The notes beneath the pieces were generated by a model. The model ran no database searches. It was given only the letters and a program-made list of their open reading frames with translations, and was not told the origin of the DNA. A stretch of 64,000 bases of DNA from Pseudomonas protegens (GTDB lineage Bacteria > Pseudomonadota > Gammaproteobacteria > Pseudomonadales > Pseudomonadaceae), in the NCBI RefSeq assembly GCF_003363755.1, contig NZ_CP031396.1, forward strand, positions 4,161,001-4,225,000. The letters run 5' to 3'. Both the position numbers and the translations under genes were made by a program. Below are positions 17,328 through 26,982 of this stretch, piece by piece; the stretch's first letter is position 1, and each line of letters starts with the position of its first letter.

Positions 17328-19234
17328 GTGACTCGGTAATCAGTGGCGCGCGCATCGAGCTGCTCAGTCCGCGCCTGGCTAACCAGATTGCCGCGGGTGA
17401 AGTGGTTGAGCGCCCGGCTTCGGTGATCAAGGAGCTGCTGGAAAACAGCCTGGACTCTGGCGCCAAGCGCATTGATGTGGATGTCGAGCAGGCTGGAGTC
17501 AAGCTGCTGCGGGTCCGTGATGATGGCAGTGGCATTTCCTCCGACGATCTGCCTCTGGCGCTGGCGCGGCACGCCACCAGCAAGATCCGCGACCTGGAAG
17601 ACCTCGAGCGGGTGATGAGCCTGGGGTTTCGCGGTGAAGCCCTGGCCTCCATCAGTTCCGTGGCGCGCTTGACCCTGACCTCCCGTACCCGTGATGCCGA
17701 TCAGGCCTGGCAGGTCGAAACCGAAGGTCGCGACATGGCGCCGCGAGTGCAGCCGGCGGCCCACCCGGTAGGCACCTCGGTGGAAGTGCGTGACTTGTTC
17801 TTCAATACTCCAGCCCGACGCAAGTTTCTCAAGGCGGAGAAAACCGAGTTCGATCACCTGCAGGAGGTGATCAAGCGTTTGGCTCTGGCGCGTTTCGACG
17901 TGGCCTTCCATTTGCGCCACAACGGCAAGAGCATCCTCAGTCTGCATGAAGCCAAGGATGATGCAGCTCGCGCCCGGCGCGTGGCGGCGGTCTGTGGCTC
18001 GGGCTTTTTGGAGCAGGCGCTGCCCATTGAGGTCGAGCGCAACGGTCTCCATCTTTGGGGCTGGGTGGGCTTGCCAACCTTCTCCCGCAGCCAGGCGGAC
18101 TTGCAGTATTTCTATGTCAACGGTCGTGCGGTACGGGACAAGCTGGTGGCCCACGCGGTGCGTCAGGCCTATCGCGATGTGCTGTTCAACGGCCGGCATC
18201 CGACTTTTGTGCTGTTTTTCGAGGTCGATCCCTCGGTGGTCGACGTCAATGTGCACCCGACCAAGCATGAAGTGCGCTTCCGTGATGGGCGCATGGTGCA
18301 TGACTTCCTTTATGGCACCTTGCACAGGGCTTTGGGCGACGTGCGCCCCGAGGACCAGTTGGCGGCGCCGGCGGCGGTAGCAGGGATTGTGCGGCCAAGC
18401 GGTATCGAAGCCGGTGAGTTCGGACCCCAGGGTGAAATGCGTCTGGCCGCGAACCTGGCCCTGGAGCAGCCGCAGTCCCAGCCGAGCTTCAATGCGCCGG
18501 GCACCGGTGCTGGTAGTGGCTATCAGTATCAGTACACACCACGGCCCCAGCCAGTGCTGCCGGCTGCGGAGTCCCAGGGAGTCTATCGCGAGTTCTTTGC
18601 GCCCTTGCCTGGGGCTGCGGCCACAGCCCTGCCGGAGGGGCAGGAGGATATTCCGCCTTTGGGCTATGCCCTGGCACAGCTCAAGGGCATCTATATCCTT
18701 GCGGAAAACGCTCTGGGCCTGGTGCTGGTGGATATGCACGCTGCTCATGAGCGGATCATGTACGAGCGTTTGAAGGTGGCCATGGCCAGCGAAGGCTTGA
18801 GTGGCCAGCCGTTGCTGGTGCCGGAATCGATTGCCGTCAGCCAGCGTGAAGCCGATTGCGCGGAAGAGCATGTCGCCTGGTTCCAGCGTCTGGGCTTCGA
18901 GTTGCAACGCCTGGGACCTGAGTCTCTGGCGATCCGGCAGATTCCGGCGCTGTTGAAGCAGGCTGAAGCCAATCGACTGGTGCATGATGTGCTTGCTGAT
19001 TTGATGGAATACGGCAACAGCGACCGAATTCAGGCTCATCTCAATGAACTGCTCGGCACCATGGCCTGCCACGGCGCGATTCGCGCCAACCGGCGCCTGG
19101 CCCTGGCGGAAATGAATGGCCTGTTGCGGGATATGGAAAACACCGAGCGCAGCGGCCAGTGCAACCACGGTCGACCGACCTGGACCCAATTGGGTCTGGA
19201 CGATCTGGACAAACTCTTTTTGCGCGGCCGTTGA
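17324..19234 (+). CDS. mutL: DNA mismatch repair protein MutL (endonuclease type)
   Basis: MutL couples MutS mismatch recognition to strand removal. The N-terminal GHKL ATPase has ELLENSLDSGA, DDGSGI and GFRGEALASIS. A Pro/Gln-rich linker lies at about 360-430. The C-terminal dimerisation domain has DMHAAHERIMYE at residue 470, which matches the metal-binding endonuclease motif (D-x-H-A-x2-E-x4-E). CNHGRPTW near the end adds the conserved Cys-His. This is expected in bacteria without MutH. It is coupled to amiB (ATGA overlap) and miaA (1-base overlap). Confidence 0.96.
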   Translation: MSDSVISGARIELLSPRLANQIAAGEVVERPASVIKELLENSLDSGAKRIDVDVEQAGVKLLRVRDDGSGISSDDLPLALARHATSKIRDLEDLERVMSLGFRGEALASISSVARLTLTSRTRDADQAWQVETEGRDMAPRVQPAAHPVGTSVEVRDLFFNTPARRKFLKAEKTEFDHLQEVIKRLALARFDVAFHLRHNGKSILSLHEAKDDAARARRVAAVCGSGFLEQALPIEVERNGLHLWGWVGLPTFSRSQADLQYFYVNGRAVRDKLVAHAVRQAYRDVLFNGRHPTFVLFFEVDPSVVDVNVHPTKHEVRFRDGRMVHDFLYGTLHRALGDVRPEDQLAAPAAVAGIVRPSGIEAGEFGPQGEMRLAANLALEQPQSQPSFNAPGTGAGSGYQYQYTPRPQPVLPAAESQGVYREFFAPLPGAAATALPEGQEDIPPLGYALAQLKGIYILAENALGLVLVDMHAAHERIMYERLKVAMASEGLSGQPLLVPESIAVSQREADCAEEHVAWFQRLGFELQRLGPESLAIRQIPALLKQAEANRLVHDVLADLMEYGNSDRIQAHLNELLGTMACHGAIRANRRLALAEMNGLLRDMENTERSGQCNHGRPTWTQLGLDDLDKLFLRGR

Positions 19235-20205
19235 TGACTCAGCTTCCTCCAGCGATTTTCCTGATGGGCCCGACCGCTGCGGGCAAGACCGACCTGGCCA
19301 TCGAGCTGACCAAGGTGCTGCCTTGCGAGTTGATCAGTGTCGATTCGGCGCTGGTGTATCGCGGCATGGATATTGGCACCGCCAAGCCCTCCAAGGAGTT
19401 ATTGGCGCAGTTTCCCCATCGCCTGATCGATATTCTCGACCCTGCCGAAAGCTACTCGGCGGCAGATTTTCGCACCGATGCCCTCGCGGCCATGGCCGAT
19501 ATCACCGCTCGGGGCAAAATTCCGCTGCTGGTGGGGGGCACCATGCTGTATTACAAGGCGCTGCTTGAAGGCCTGGCGGATATGCCGCCAGCAGACCCGC
19601 AGGTCCGCGCCGAACTCGAAGACGAGGCTCAACGCCTTGGTTGGCAGGCTCTGCATGATCAACTGGCGGCTGTGGACCCCGAGTCTGCGGCGAGGATTCA
19701 TCCCAATGACCCTCAACGCCTGACCCGAGCGCTGGAAGTCTATCGGGTCAGCGGTCTGACAATGACCGCTCATCGTCAGCGTCAATTGGCGCAAAGTGCT
19801 GAGGCAGGCGCATCGGGACGCGGTCAATTGCCCTATACTGTCGCCAATCTGGCCATCGCTCCGGCGAATCGTCAGGTACTGCACCAGCGTATTGCACAAA
19901 GATTCACACAAATGTTGGAACAGGGATTCATTGACGAGGTCGTAGCTCTGCGCTCAAGAAGTGACCTGCATGCCGGGTTGCCGTCTATACGTGCAGTGGG
20001 TTACCGCCAAGTCTGGGATCATCTGGATGGCAAGCTGACGTCAGCCGAAATGCAGGAGCGGGGCATCATTGCCACGCGCCAATTGGCGAAACGGCAGTTC
20101 ACCTGGTTACGCAGTTGGGCTGACCTGCAATGGTTGGACAGCCTGGATTGCGACAATCTGCCACGCGCCTTGAAATACCTAGGGACGATCTCCATATTGA
20201 GCTGA
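19234..20205 (+). CDS. miaA: tRNA dimethylallyltransferase MiaA
   Basis: MiaA adds a dimethylallyl group to A37 of tRNAs reading UNN codons. The 323-residue protein has the P-loop GPTAAGKTDLA, the substrate motif SVDSALVYRGMDIGTAKP and VGGTMLYYKALLEG. ATG 19234 overlaps the mutL stop by one base. The longer frame beginning inside mutL is not conserved. hfq lies 92 bases downstream, the classic miaA-hfq order. Confidence 0.96.
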   Translation: MTQLPPAIFLMGPTAAGKTDLAIELTKVLPCELISVDSALVYRGMDIGTAKPSKELLAQFPHRLIDILDPAESYSAADFRTDALAAMADITARGKIPLLVGGTMLYYKALLEGLADMPPADPQVRAELEDEAQRLGWQALHDQLAAVDPESAARIHPNDPQRLTRALEVYRVSGLTMTAHRQRQLAQSAEAGASGRGQLPYTVANLAIAPANRQVLHQRIAQRFTQMLEQGFIDEVVALRSRSDLHAGLPSIRAVGYRQVWDHLDGKLTSAEMQERGIIATRQLAKRQFTWLRSWADLQWLDSLDCDNLPRALKYLGTISILS

Positions 20206-20297
20206 GTCCTTGCAATTGCCGTCTATCCTTGGGGGTGTGACGGTTTGAGCTATCTGTTTTCCGATTTTTATTATTGATCCTTAAAGGAGTGCGGCAC

Positions 20298-20558
20298 ATG
20301 TCAAAAGGGCATTCGCTACAAGACCCTTACTTGAATACATTGCGTAAAGAGAAAGTTGGGGTTTCCATCTATCTGGTTAACGGAATCAAACTGCAAGGCA
20401 CGATCGAGTCCTTCGACCAGTTCGTTATCCTGCTGAAAAACACCGTCAGCCAAATGGTTTACAAACACGCTATCTCTACAGTGGTTCCAGTTCGCCCAAT
20501 TCGTCTGCCTAGCGCATCCGAATCCGAACAGGGTGACGCTGAGCCAGGTAACGCCTGA
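20298..20558 (+). CDS. hfq: RNA chaperone Hfq
   Basis: Hfq is a hexameric Sm-like chaperone that pairs small RNAs with mRNAs. The 86-residue protein has the Sm1 core (HSLQDPYLNTLRKEKV, then YLVNGIKLQGTIESFD) and Sm2 (YKHAISTVVP). It ends in a short acidic tail, as in pseudomonads. AAAGGAGT stands at the right distance before ATG 20298. hfq may also have its own promoter in the 92-base gap after miaA. Confidence 0.97.
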   Translation: MSKGHSLQDPYLNTLRKEKVGVSIYLVNGIKLQGTIESFDQFVILLKNTVSQMVYKHAISTVVPVRPIRLPSASESEQGDAEPGNA

Positions 20559-20570
20559 TAGGAGTCTCCT

Positions 20571-21872
20571 TTGTTCTTTGAGCGCCACGGTGGTGGTGAA
20601 CGGGCCATTCTCGTTCACTTGGATGGTCAGGACCCTGAGGCGCGCGAAGATCCGCAGGAGTTTCAGGAGCTGGCATTATCGGCCGGCGCCGAGACCGTCG
20701 CGTTTGTTAGCGTGCCGCGTCATCGGCCAACCGCCAAATACCTGGTTGGCAGCGGCAAGGTCGAGGAATTGCGCGATCTGGTCAAAGCCGAACAGGTAGA
20801 CTTGGTGATTTTCAATCACATCCTCACGCCCAGTCAGGAACGTAACCTCGAACGTGTATTCGAGTGTCGCGTGATTGATCGCACGGGTCTGATTCTCGAT
20901 ATCTTCGCTCAGCGCGCACGCACTCATGAGGGCAAGCTCCAGGTAGAACTGGCACAGCTTGAGCACATGAGCACGCGATTGGTTCGTGGCTGGACTCACC
21001 TTGAACGGCAGAAAGGCGGTATTGGTCTGCGTGGTCCGGGTGAGACTCAGTTGGAAACCGACCGGCGCCTGCTGCGAGTGCGTCTGCGGCAGATCAAGGC
21101 GCGTCTGGAAAAGGTTCGCAGCCAGCGCGAGCAGGCTCGTCGAGGCCGTAAGCGTGCCGACATTCCTTCAGTTTCGCTGGTGGGCTACACCAACGCTGGC
21201 AAGTCCACGTTGTTCAATGCTGTCACCGCGTCCGATGTTTTCGCCGCCGACCAGCTGTTCGCTACCCTCGATCCGACCTTGCGCCGCTTGGAGCTGGATG
21301 ATCTGGGGCCGATTGTGCTGGCTGATACCGTCGGTTTCATTCGCCACCTGCCGCACAAGCTGGTGGAGGCGTTTCGGGCTACGCTCGAAGAGTCCAGCAA
21401 CTCCGACTTGCTGCTTCATGTGATCGATGCTCACGAGCCCGAGCGCATGGCCCAGATCGAGCAGGTGATGGTGGTACTGGGTGAGATCGGGGCTCAAGAC
21501 TTGCCGATCCTGGAGGTCTATAACAAACTCGATTTGCTCGAGGGTGTGGAGCCGCAGATTCAGCGCGATCCCGATGGCAAGCCGCAGCGTGTCTGGTTGT
21601 CGGCCCGTGATGGCCAGGGACTTGATCTGCTCAAGCAGGCCATTGCGGAGCTGCTGGGTGAAGATTTGTTCGTAGGCACCTTGCGCTTGCCTCAGCGTTT
21701 TGCTCGACTGCGAGCACAGTTTTTCCAGTTGAACGCTGTGCAGAAAGAAGATCACGACGACGAAGGGGTCAGTTTGCTGGCCGTTCGCCTGCCGCGGGCC
21801 GAGTTGAACCGGCTGGTCAGTCGCGAAGGTCTGCAACCGTCGGAATTCATCGAGCAACACACTTTGCAATAA
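20571..21872 (+). CDS. hflX: ribosome-associated GTPase HflX
   Basis: HflX splits stalled 70S ribosomes under stress. The 433-residue protein has an N-terminal HflX domain (AGAETVAF, then ATP-site GSGKVEEL), a glycine-rich region (GWTHLERQKGGIGLRGPGET) and a GTPase domain with GYTNAGKSTLFN, DTVGFIRHLP and NKLD. The start is TTG at 20571 with TAGGAG 6 bases upstream, 12 bases after hfq. Confidence 0.95.
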   Translation: MFFERHGGGERAILVHLDGQDPEAREDPQEFQELALSAGAETVAFVSVPRHRPTAKYLVGSGKVEELRDLVKAEQVDLVIFNHILTPSQERNLERVFECRVIDRTGLILDIFAQRARTHEGKLQVELAQLEHMSTRLVRGWTHLERQKGGIGLRGPGETQLETDRRLLRVRLRQIKARLEKVRSQREQARRGRKRADIPSVSLVGYTNAGKSTLFNAVTASDVFAADQLFATLDPTLRRLELDDLGPIVLADTVGFIRHLPHKLVEAFRATLEESSNSDLLLHVIDAHEPERMAQIEQVMVVLGEIGAQDLPILEVYNKLDLLEGVEPQIQRDPDGKPQRVWLSARDGQGLDLLKQAIAELLGEDLFVGTLRLPQRFARLRAQFFQLNAVQKEDHDDEGVSLLAVRLPRAELNRLVSREGLQPSEFIEQHTLQ

Positions 21873-21968
21873 AAGCCTGGGCATGCGGTTGTGCCGCTGT
21901 AGCAGGCATTCTGTAGCATTGGTCGGCGCGCCGTGGGTGCGTCTTTGCTTTATCAGATGGAGAGCGCT

Positions 21969-23147
21969 ATGGCTTGGAATGAGCCGGGTGGCAACTCGAA
22001 TAATCAGGACCCTTGGGGTGGTAAGCGCCGCAATAATGGCGATCGCAAGGGGCCACCAGATCTCGACGAGGCCTTCCGTAAGCTGCAGGAAAGCCTGAAT
22101 GGGTTGTTCGGTGGTGGTAAGAAACGTGGTGATGACGGCGGTAGCTCCGGCAAGGGTGGTGGTTTCGGCTTGCTGGGTATTGGTCTTGTCGTGCTGGCGG
22201 CCGTGTGGCTGTACAGCGCGGTTTATGTAGTCGATGAGCAGGAGCAGGCCGTGGTGCTGCGCTTCGGCAAATACTACGAAACCGTCGGCCCGGGTCTGAA
22301 CATCTACTTCCCGCCGATCGATCGCAAGTACATGGAAAACGTCACGCGTGAGCGTGCCTATACCAAGCAGGGGCAGATGCTCACCGAGGACGAGAACATC
22401 GTCGAAGTGCCGCTGACCGTGCAGTACAAGATCAGCAATCTGCAGGACTTCGTGTTGAACGTTGATCAGCCGGAAATCAGTCTGCAGCATGCAACCGACA
22501 GCGCCCTGCGCCATGTGGTGGGTTCCACCGCCATGGATCAGGTGTTGACTGAAGGTCGTGAATTGATGGCCAGTGAAATCAAGGAGCGGTTGCAACGCTT
22601 CCTCGACAACTACCGCACCGGTATCACCGTGACTCAGGTGAACGTACAGAGCGCAGCTGCACCGCGTGAAGTGCAGGAAGCCTTCGATGACGTGATCCGA
22701 GCTCGTGAAGACGAACAGCGTTCGCGCAACCAGGCTGAAACCTACGCCAACGGTGTTGTGCCGGAGGCTCGTGGTCAGGCTCAGCGCATCCTCGAAGATG
22801 CCAATGGTTATCGCGACGAAGTGGTATCGCGGGCCAAGGGTGAGGCTGATCGCTTTACCAAGCTGGTTGCCGAGTACCGCAAGGCTCCTGAAGTGACTCG
22901 TCAGCGCCTGTACCTGGACACCATGCAGGAAGTCTTCAGCAATACCAGCAAAGTTCTGGTAACCGGCAGCAAAGGCGGGCAGAACAACCTGCTCTACCTG
23001 CCGCTGGACAAGATGATCGACAGTGGTCGTAGTGGCGGTGTTCCGGCAACGGGATCAGCGTCTGCGACCAGCAATGAAGCGAATGCGCGCGCCGCTGCGG
23101 AGCACATGCAGCAACAGCAGCAGACGCGTTCTAGGGAGAGTCGCTGA
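21969..23147 (+). CDS. hflK: FtsH modulator HflK
   Basis: HflK and HflC form a membrane cage around FtsH and limit its proteolysis. HflK has a Gly/Asn-rich cytoplasmic N-terminus of about 70 residues, one membrane helix (GFGLLGIGLVVLAAVWLYSA), then a periplasmic SPFH/band-7 domain and a long helical region. A Gln-rich tail ends it. ATG 21969 gives 392 residues. hflC starts in the stop codon (TGATG). Confidence 0.95.
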   Translation: MAWNEPGGNSNNQDPWGGKRRNNGDRKGPPDLDEAFRKLQESLNGLFGGGKKRGDDGGSSGKGGGFGLLGIGLVVLAAVWLYSAVYVVDEQEQAVVLRFGKYYETVGPGLNIYFPPIDRKYMENVTRERAYTKQGQMLTEDENIVEVPLTVQYKISNLQDFVLNVDQPEISLQHATDSALRHVVGSTAMDQVLTEGRELMASEIKERLQRFLDNYRTGITVTQVNVQSAAAPREVQEAFDDVIRAREDEQRSRNQAETYANGVVPEARGQAQRILEDANGYRDEVVSRAKGEADRFTKLVAEYRKAPEVTRQRLYLDTMQEVFSNTSKVLVTGSKGGQNNLLYLPLDKMIDSGRSGGVPATGSASATSNEANARAAAEHMQQQQQTRSRESR

Positions 23148-24016
23148 TGAGCAATAAATCGCTGATCGCCCTGATCGTGGGCGTTGTCGTGGCGGTGGTT
23201 GCCTGGAACAGCTTCTACATCGTCGCTCAGACCGAGCGCGCGGTGTTGCTGCAGTTCGGTCGTGTGGTCCAGGCTGATGTCCAGCCTGGCCTGCATGTGA
23301 AAGTGCCCTACGTGAACCAGGTGCGTAAGTTTGATGCGCGCCTGATGACCCTGGATGCACCGACACAGCGCTTCCTGACCCTGGAAAAGAAAGCCGTCAT
23401 GGTGGATGCCTACGCCAAGTGGCGAGTGAAGGATGCCGAGCGCTTCTACACCGCGACTTCCGGTCTCAAGCAAATTGCCGACGAGCGTCTTTCCCGTCGT
23501 CTGGAATCGGGCCTGCGTGACCAGTTTGGTAAGCGCACCCTGCATGAAGTGGTTTCCGGTGAGCGTGATGCGCTGATGGCGGATATCACGGCTTCCCTGA
23601 ACAGGATGGCGGAAAAGGAGCTGGGTATCGAAGTGGTCGATGTCCGGGTCAAGGCCATCGATCTGCCGAAGGAAGTGAACCGCAGCGTGTTCGAGCGCAT
23701 GAGCACCGAGCGTGAGCGTGAGGCTCGCGAGCACCGTGCCAAGGGTAACGAGTTGGCCGAAGGTATTCGTGCTGACGCTGATCGTCAGCGTCGCGTGCTG
23801 CTGGCTGAAGCCTATCGCGAGTCTGAAGAGGCGCGCGGTGATGGTGATGCTCAGGCGGCGGCGATCTACGCCAAGGCCTACGGCCAGGACCAGGAGTTCT
23901 ATGCGTTCTACCGTAGCCTGCGTGCCTACCGTGAAAGCTTTGCAAACAAATCCGACGTCATGGTTCTGGACCCAAGCAGCGACTTCTTCCACTACCTGGA
24001 AAAGTCCAAGCCTTGA
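23147..24016 (+). CDS. hflC: FtsH modulator HflC
   Basis: HflC is the partner of HflK. The 289-residue protein has an uncleaved N-terminal membrane anchor (LIALIVGVVVAVVAWNSFYI) and an SPFH domain with AQTERAVLLQFG and RVKAIDLPKEVNRSVFERM, followed by an alanine-rich helix. It overlaps hflK by one base, indicating coupled translation. Confidence 0.95.
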   Translation: MSNKSLIALIVGVVVAVVAWNSFYIVAQTERAVLLQFGRVVQADVQPGLHVKVPYVNQVRKFDARLMTLDAPTQRFLTLEKKAVMVDAYAKWRVKDAERFYTATSGLKQIADERLSRRLESGLRDQFGKRTLHEVVSGERDALMADITASLNRMAEKELGIEVVDVRVKAIDLPKEVNRSVFERMSTEREREAREHRAKGNELAEGIRADADRQRRVLLAEAYRESEEARGDGDAQAAAIYAKAYGQDQEFYAFYRSLRAYRESFANKSDVMVLDPSSDFFHYLEKSKP

Positions 24017-24308
24017 TCAGGCCCTGATCCTTGGGCACCCCGCCGGGCGGCTAAAATGCCTCGCGGGGTGATCCTTTGGGAAAACGGGTGTATGATGCGG
24101 CAGCCGGGAAATTCCCGGCTTTTTTGCGTCTGCATCTTTGATTGGCCGTGGCTCGTTCAAGAGCTCGGCAAGATTTTTCGAGGAAAATAGTCTGTACAGC
24201 TGATTTCTGGCTGCCTGTCCGGCTGAGCTCGCGTCGGATGCGACTGTTTTCTGCTTCACTCTAAGGCTGGCCCCAGGCTTGCCGCCCGGACCATAGGGGA
24301 ATGGCGTA
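24017..24308. other. hflC-hisZ gap without a recognised gene
   Basis: The gap holds a terminator at 24103 and no convincing coding frame. In P. aeruginosa, as I recall, a small DUF2065 membrane protein sits between hflC and hisZ. I looked for one in all frames and did not see it. Confidence 0.5.
24103..24126 (+). terminator. terminator of the hfl operon
   Basis: GCCGGG, loop AAATT, CCCGGC, then TTTTTT. It lies 86 bases after hflC. Confidence 0.85.
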
Positions 24309-25496
24309 ATGGCAACGGTAGACCGCTGGCTGCTGCCAGATGGCATCGAAGAAGTATTGCCGCCGGAAGCGGCGCGCATAGAAGTGGCGCGTCGTCAGGT
24401 GTTGGATCTGTTTCAGAGTTGGGGTTACGAGTTTGTCGTGACTCCCCATATCGAATACCTGGAATCCCTGCTGACAGGTGCCGGCCAGGACCTGGACCTG
24501 CGTACCTTCAAGGTCATCGACCCGCAGTCGGGTCGGCAGATGGGGTTCCGTGCCGACATTACGCCTCAAGTGGCGCGCATCGATGCCCACACCCTGCGTC
24601 GCGAAGGGCCGAGCCGCCTGTGCTATGCCGGCAGCGTGCTGCATGCTCAGCCGCGGGCCTTGTCGTCCTCGCGCAGTCCGATCCAGTTGGGCGCCGAGTT
24701 GTACGGCGACGCCAGCCCGAGCAGCGACGTTGAGGTCATCAGTCTGATGTTGGCCATGCTGCAGTTGGCCGATGTGCCGGATGTGCACATGGATCTGGGG
24801 CATGTGGGCATCTACCGCGGCCTGGCCCAGGCTGCCGGCCTGTCCGGTGCCGTGGAGCAACAATTGTTCGATGCCCTGCAGCGCAAGGCGATCGATGAAG
24901 TCATCAGCCTGACCCAGGGCCTGCCTGCCGATCTGGCCGACATGCTGCGCTCCCTGGTGGAGTTGTGTGGTGGCCGCGAAGTATTGGGCGATGCTCGCCG
25001 TCGCCTGGCGGGTGCGCCGACCTCGGTGCTACTGGCCCTGGATGAATTGCTGACGATCGCCGAGCGCTTGTCGGTGCGTTTCCCTGACTTACCGTTGTAT
25101 TTCGATCTGGGCGAGCTGCGGGGCTATCACTACCACACGGGTGTGGTGTTCGCGGTGTTTGTACCGGGCGTGGGTCAATCCATCGCCCAGGGCGGTCGCT
25201 ACGATGACATCGGCGCGGATTTTGGGCGTGCCCGTCCAGCGACCGGTTTTTCTACCGATTTGAAAACCCTGGTGACCCTGGGGCGTGCTGAGGTCGAGCT
25301 GCCGTCTGGTGGTATCTGGATGCCTGACAGCACTGACGCGGCACTCTGGCAGACCGTCTGCCAGTTGCGCAGTGAGGGTCAGCGTGTCGTTCAGGCGTTG
25401 CCTGGGCAACCTTTGGCCGCCGCCCGTGAAGCGGACTGCGACCGGCAATTGATTCAGCAGAATGGGCTTTGGCAAGTATTGCCGCTGGCTTCTTGA
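24309..25496 (+). CDS. hisZ: ATP phosphoribosyltransferase regulatory subunit HisZ
   Basis: HisZ is a catalytically inactive histidyl-tRNA synthetase paralogue that activates the short-form HisG in the first step of histidine synthesis. The 395-residue protein has class II synthetase features (LPDGIEEVLPPEA, motif 2-like FRADITPQVAR) but lacks the anticodon-binding domain. AGGGG precedes the ATG. purA follows after 54 bases, a conserved pairing. Confidence 0.94.
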   Translation: MATVDRWLLPDGIEEVLPPEAARIEVARRQVLDLFQSWGYEFVVTPHIEYLESLLTGAGQDLDLRTFKVIDPQSGRQMGFRADITPQVARIDAHTLRREGPSRLCYAGSVLHAQPRALSSSRSPIQLGAELYGDASPSSDVEVISLMLAMLQLADVPDVHMDLGHVGIYRGLAQAAGLSGAVEQQLFDALQRKAIDEVISLTQGLPADLADMLRSLVELCGGREVLGDARRRLAGAPTSVLLALDELLTIAERLSVRFPDLPLYFDLGELRGYHYHTGVVFAVFVPGVGQSIAQGGRYDDIGADFGRARPATGFSTDLKTLVTLGRAEVELPSGGIWMPDSTDAALWQTVCQLRSEGQRVVQALPGQPLAAAREADCDRQLIQQNGLWQVLPLAS

Positions 25497-25550
25497 GTTT
25501 TCCTGCCGGCGGCTGCCGGCACCAAGTTTGCGCGAATGAGGACAAGTGTT

Positions 25551-26843
25551 ATGGGTAAGAATGTCGTAGTCCTGGGCACCCAGTGGGGTGATGAGGGCAA
25601 AGGCAAGATCGTTGATCTGCTGACCGAACATGCCGCCGCCGTAGTGCGCTACCAAGGTGGCCACAACGCTGGCCACACCCTGGTGATCGACGGTGAGAAG
25701 ACCGTGCTGCACCTGATTCCGTCCGGCGTGCTGCGCGAAGGCGTGCAGTGCCTGATCGGTAACGGCGTGGTGGTAGCACCGGATGCCTTGATGCGTGAAA
25801 TCGTCAAGCTGGAAGAGAAAGGCGTGCCGGTGCGTGAGCGTCTGCGCATCAGCCCTTCCTGCCCGCTGATCCTGTCCTATCACGTAGCCCTGGACCAGGC
25901 TCGCGAGAAGGCCCGTGGCGAGCAGAAGATCGGTACCACCGGTCGCGGCATCGGCCCGGCTTACGAAGACAAGGTTGCCCGTCGTGGCCTGCGCATCGGT
26001 GATCTGTTCCACCGCGAGCGTTTCGCCGCCAAGCTGGGCGAGTTGCTGGACTACCACAACTTTGTCCTGGTCAATTACTACAAAGAGCCGGCCATCGACT
26101 TCCAGAAGACGCTGGACGAGTGCATGGAGTACGCCGAGCTGCTCAAGCCGATGATGCTCGACGTCACCGCCGAGCTGCACCAGCTGCGTCGCGCCGGCAA
26201 GGACATTATGTTCGAAGGTGCCCAGGGTTCGCTGCTGGACATCGACCACGGCACCTATCCGTATGTCACCAGCTCCAACACCACCGCTGGCGGCATCGCC
26301 ACCGGTTCGGGCGTGGGCCCGATGTACCTGGACTACATCCTGGGCATCACCAAGGCCTACACCACTCGTGTGGGTTCGGGGCCGTTCCCGACTGAGCTGT
26401 TCGATGACGTCGGCGCTTTCCTGGCCAAGCGTGGCCACGAGTTCGGTGCGACTACCGGTCGTGCCCGTCGTTGCGGCTGGTTCGATGCCGTGATCCTGCG
26501 TCGCGCCATCGACGTCAACAGCATCTCGGGCCTGTGCCTGACCAAGCTGGACGTACTGGACGGCCTGGAAACCATCAATATCTGTGTTGGCTACAAGAAC
26601 CAGGATGGTGCAGTCATCGACGCGCCTACCGACGCCGACAGCTACATCGGCCTGGAGCCGGTGTACGAGCAGATGCCGGGCTGGAGCGAATCGACCCTGG
26701 GTGCCAAGACCCTGGAAGAGCTGCCTGCCGCTGCTCAGGCCTACATCAAGCGCATCGAAGAGTTGGTCGGCGCGCCGATCGACATTATTTCGACGGGCCC
26801 GGACCGCAACGAAACCATCGTTCTGCGTCATCCGTTCGCTTGA
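25551..26843 (+). CDS. purA: adenylosuccinate synthetase
   Basis: PurA joins IMP and aspartate using GTP in AMP synthesis. The 430-residue protein begins with GTQWGDEGKGKIVD (IMP/GTP site), followed by GGHNAGHTLV, GTTGRGIGPAYEDK and FEGAQGSLLDIDHGTYP. ATG 25551 is the family start. The first in-frame ATG, 15 bases earlier, is unlikely. Confidence 0.97.
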   Translation: MGKNVVVLGTQWGDEGKGKIVDLLTEHAAAVVRYQGGHNAGHTLVIDGEKTVLHLIPSGVLREGVQCLIGNGVVVAPDALMREIVKLEEKGVPVRERLRISPSCPLILSYHVALDQAREKARGEQKIGTTGRGIGPAYEDKVARRGLRIGDLFHRERFAAKLGELLDYHNFVLVNYYKEPAIDFQKTLDECMEYAELLKPMMLDVTAELHQLRRAGKDIMFEGAQGSLLDIDHGTYPYVTSSNTTAGGIATGSGVGPMYLDYILGITKAYTTRVGSGPFPTELFDDVGAFLAKRGHEFGATTGRARRCGWFDAVILRRAIDVNSISGLCLTKLDVLDGLETINICVGYKNQDGAVIDAPTDADSYIGLEPVYEQMPGWSESTLGAKTLEELPAAAQAYIKRIEELVGAPIDIISTGPDRNETIVLRHPFA

Positions 26844-26863
26844 TAAGTTGTTGATGTAAAAAC

Positions 26864-26890
26864 CAAAGGGCCCTTGATCGGGCCCTTTGT
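26864..26890 (+). terminator. terminator after purA
   Basis: AAAGGGCCC, loop, GGGCCCTTT, 21 bases after the stop codon. The T-run is short. Confidence 0.8.
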
Positions 26891-26982
26891 CGTTTCTGCC
26901 TGTCGTGCGGCACGACCCTTGCTGTGAAACTCGCTTCTAGAGTGCCATCAGAATAATGGCGCCAAAAGTAGAGGGATTTCCT

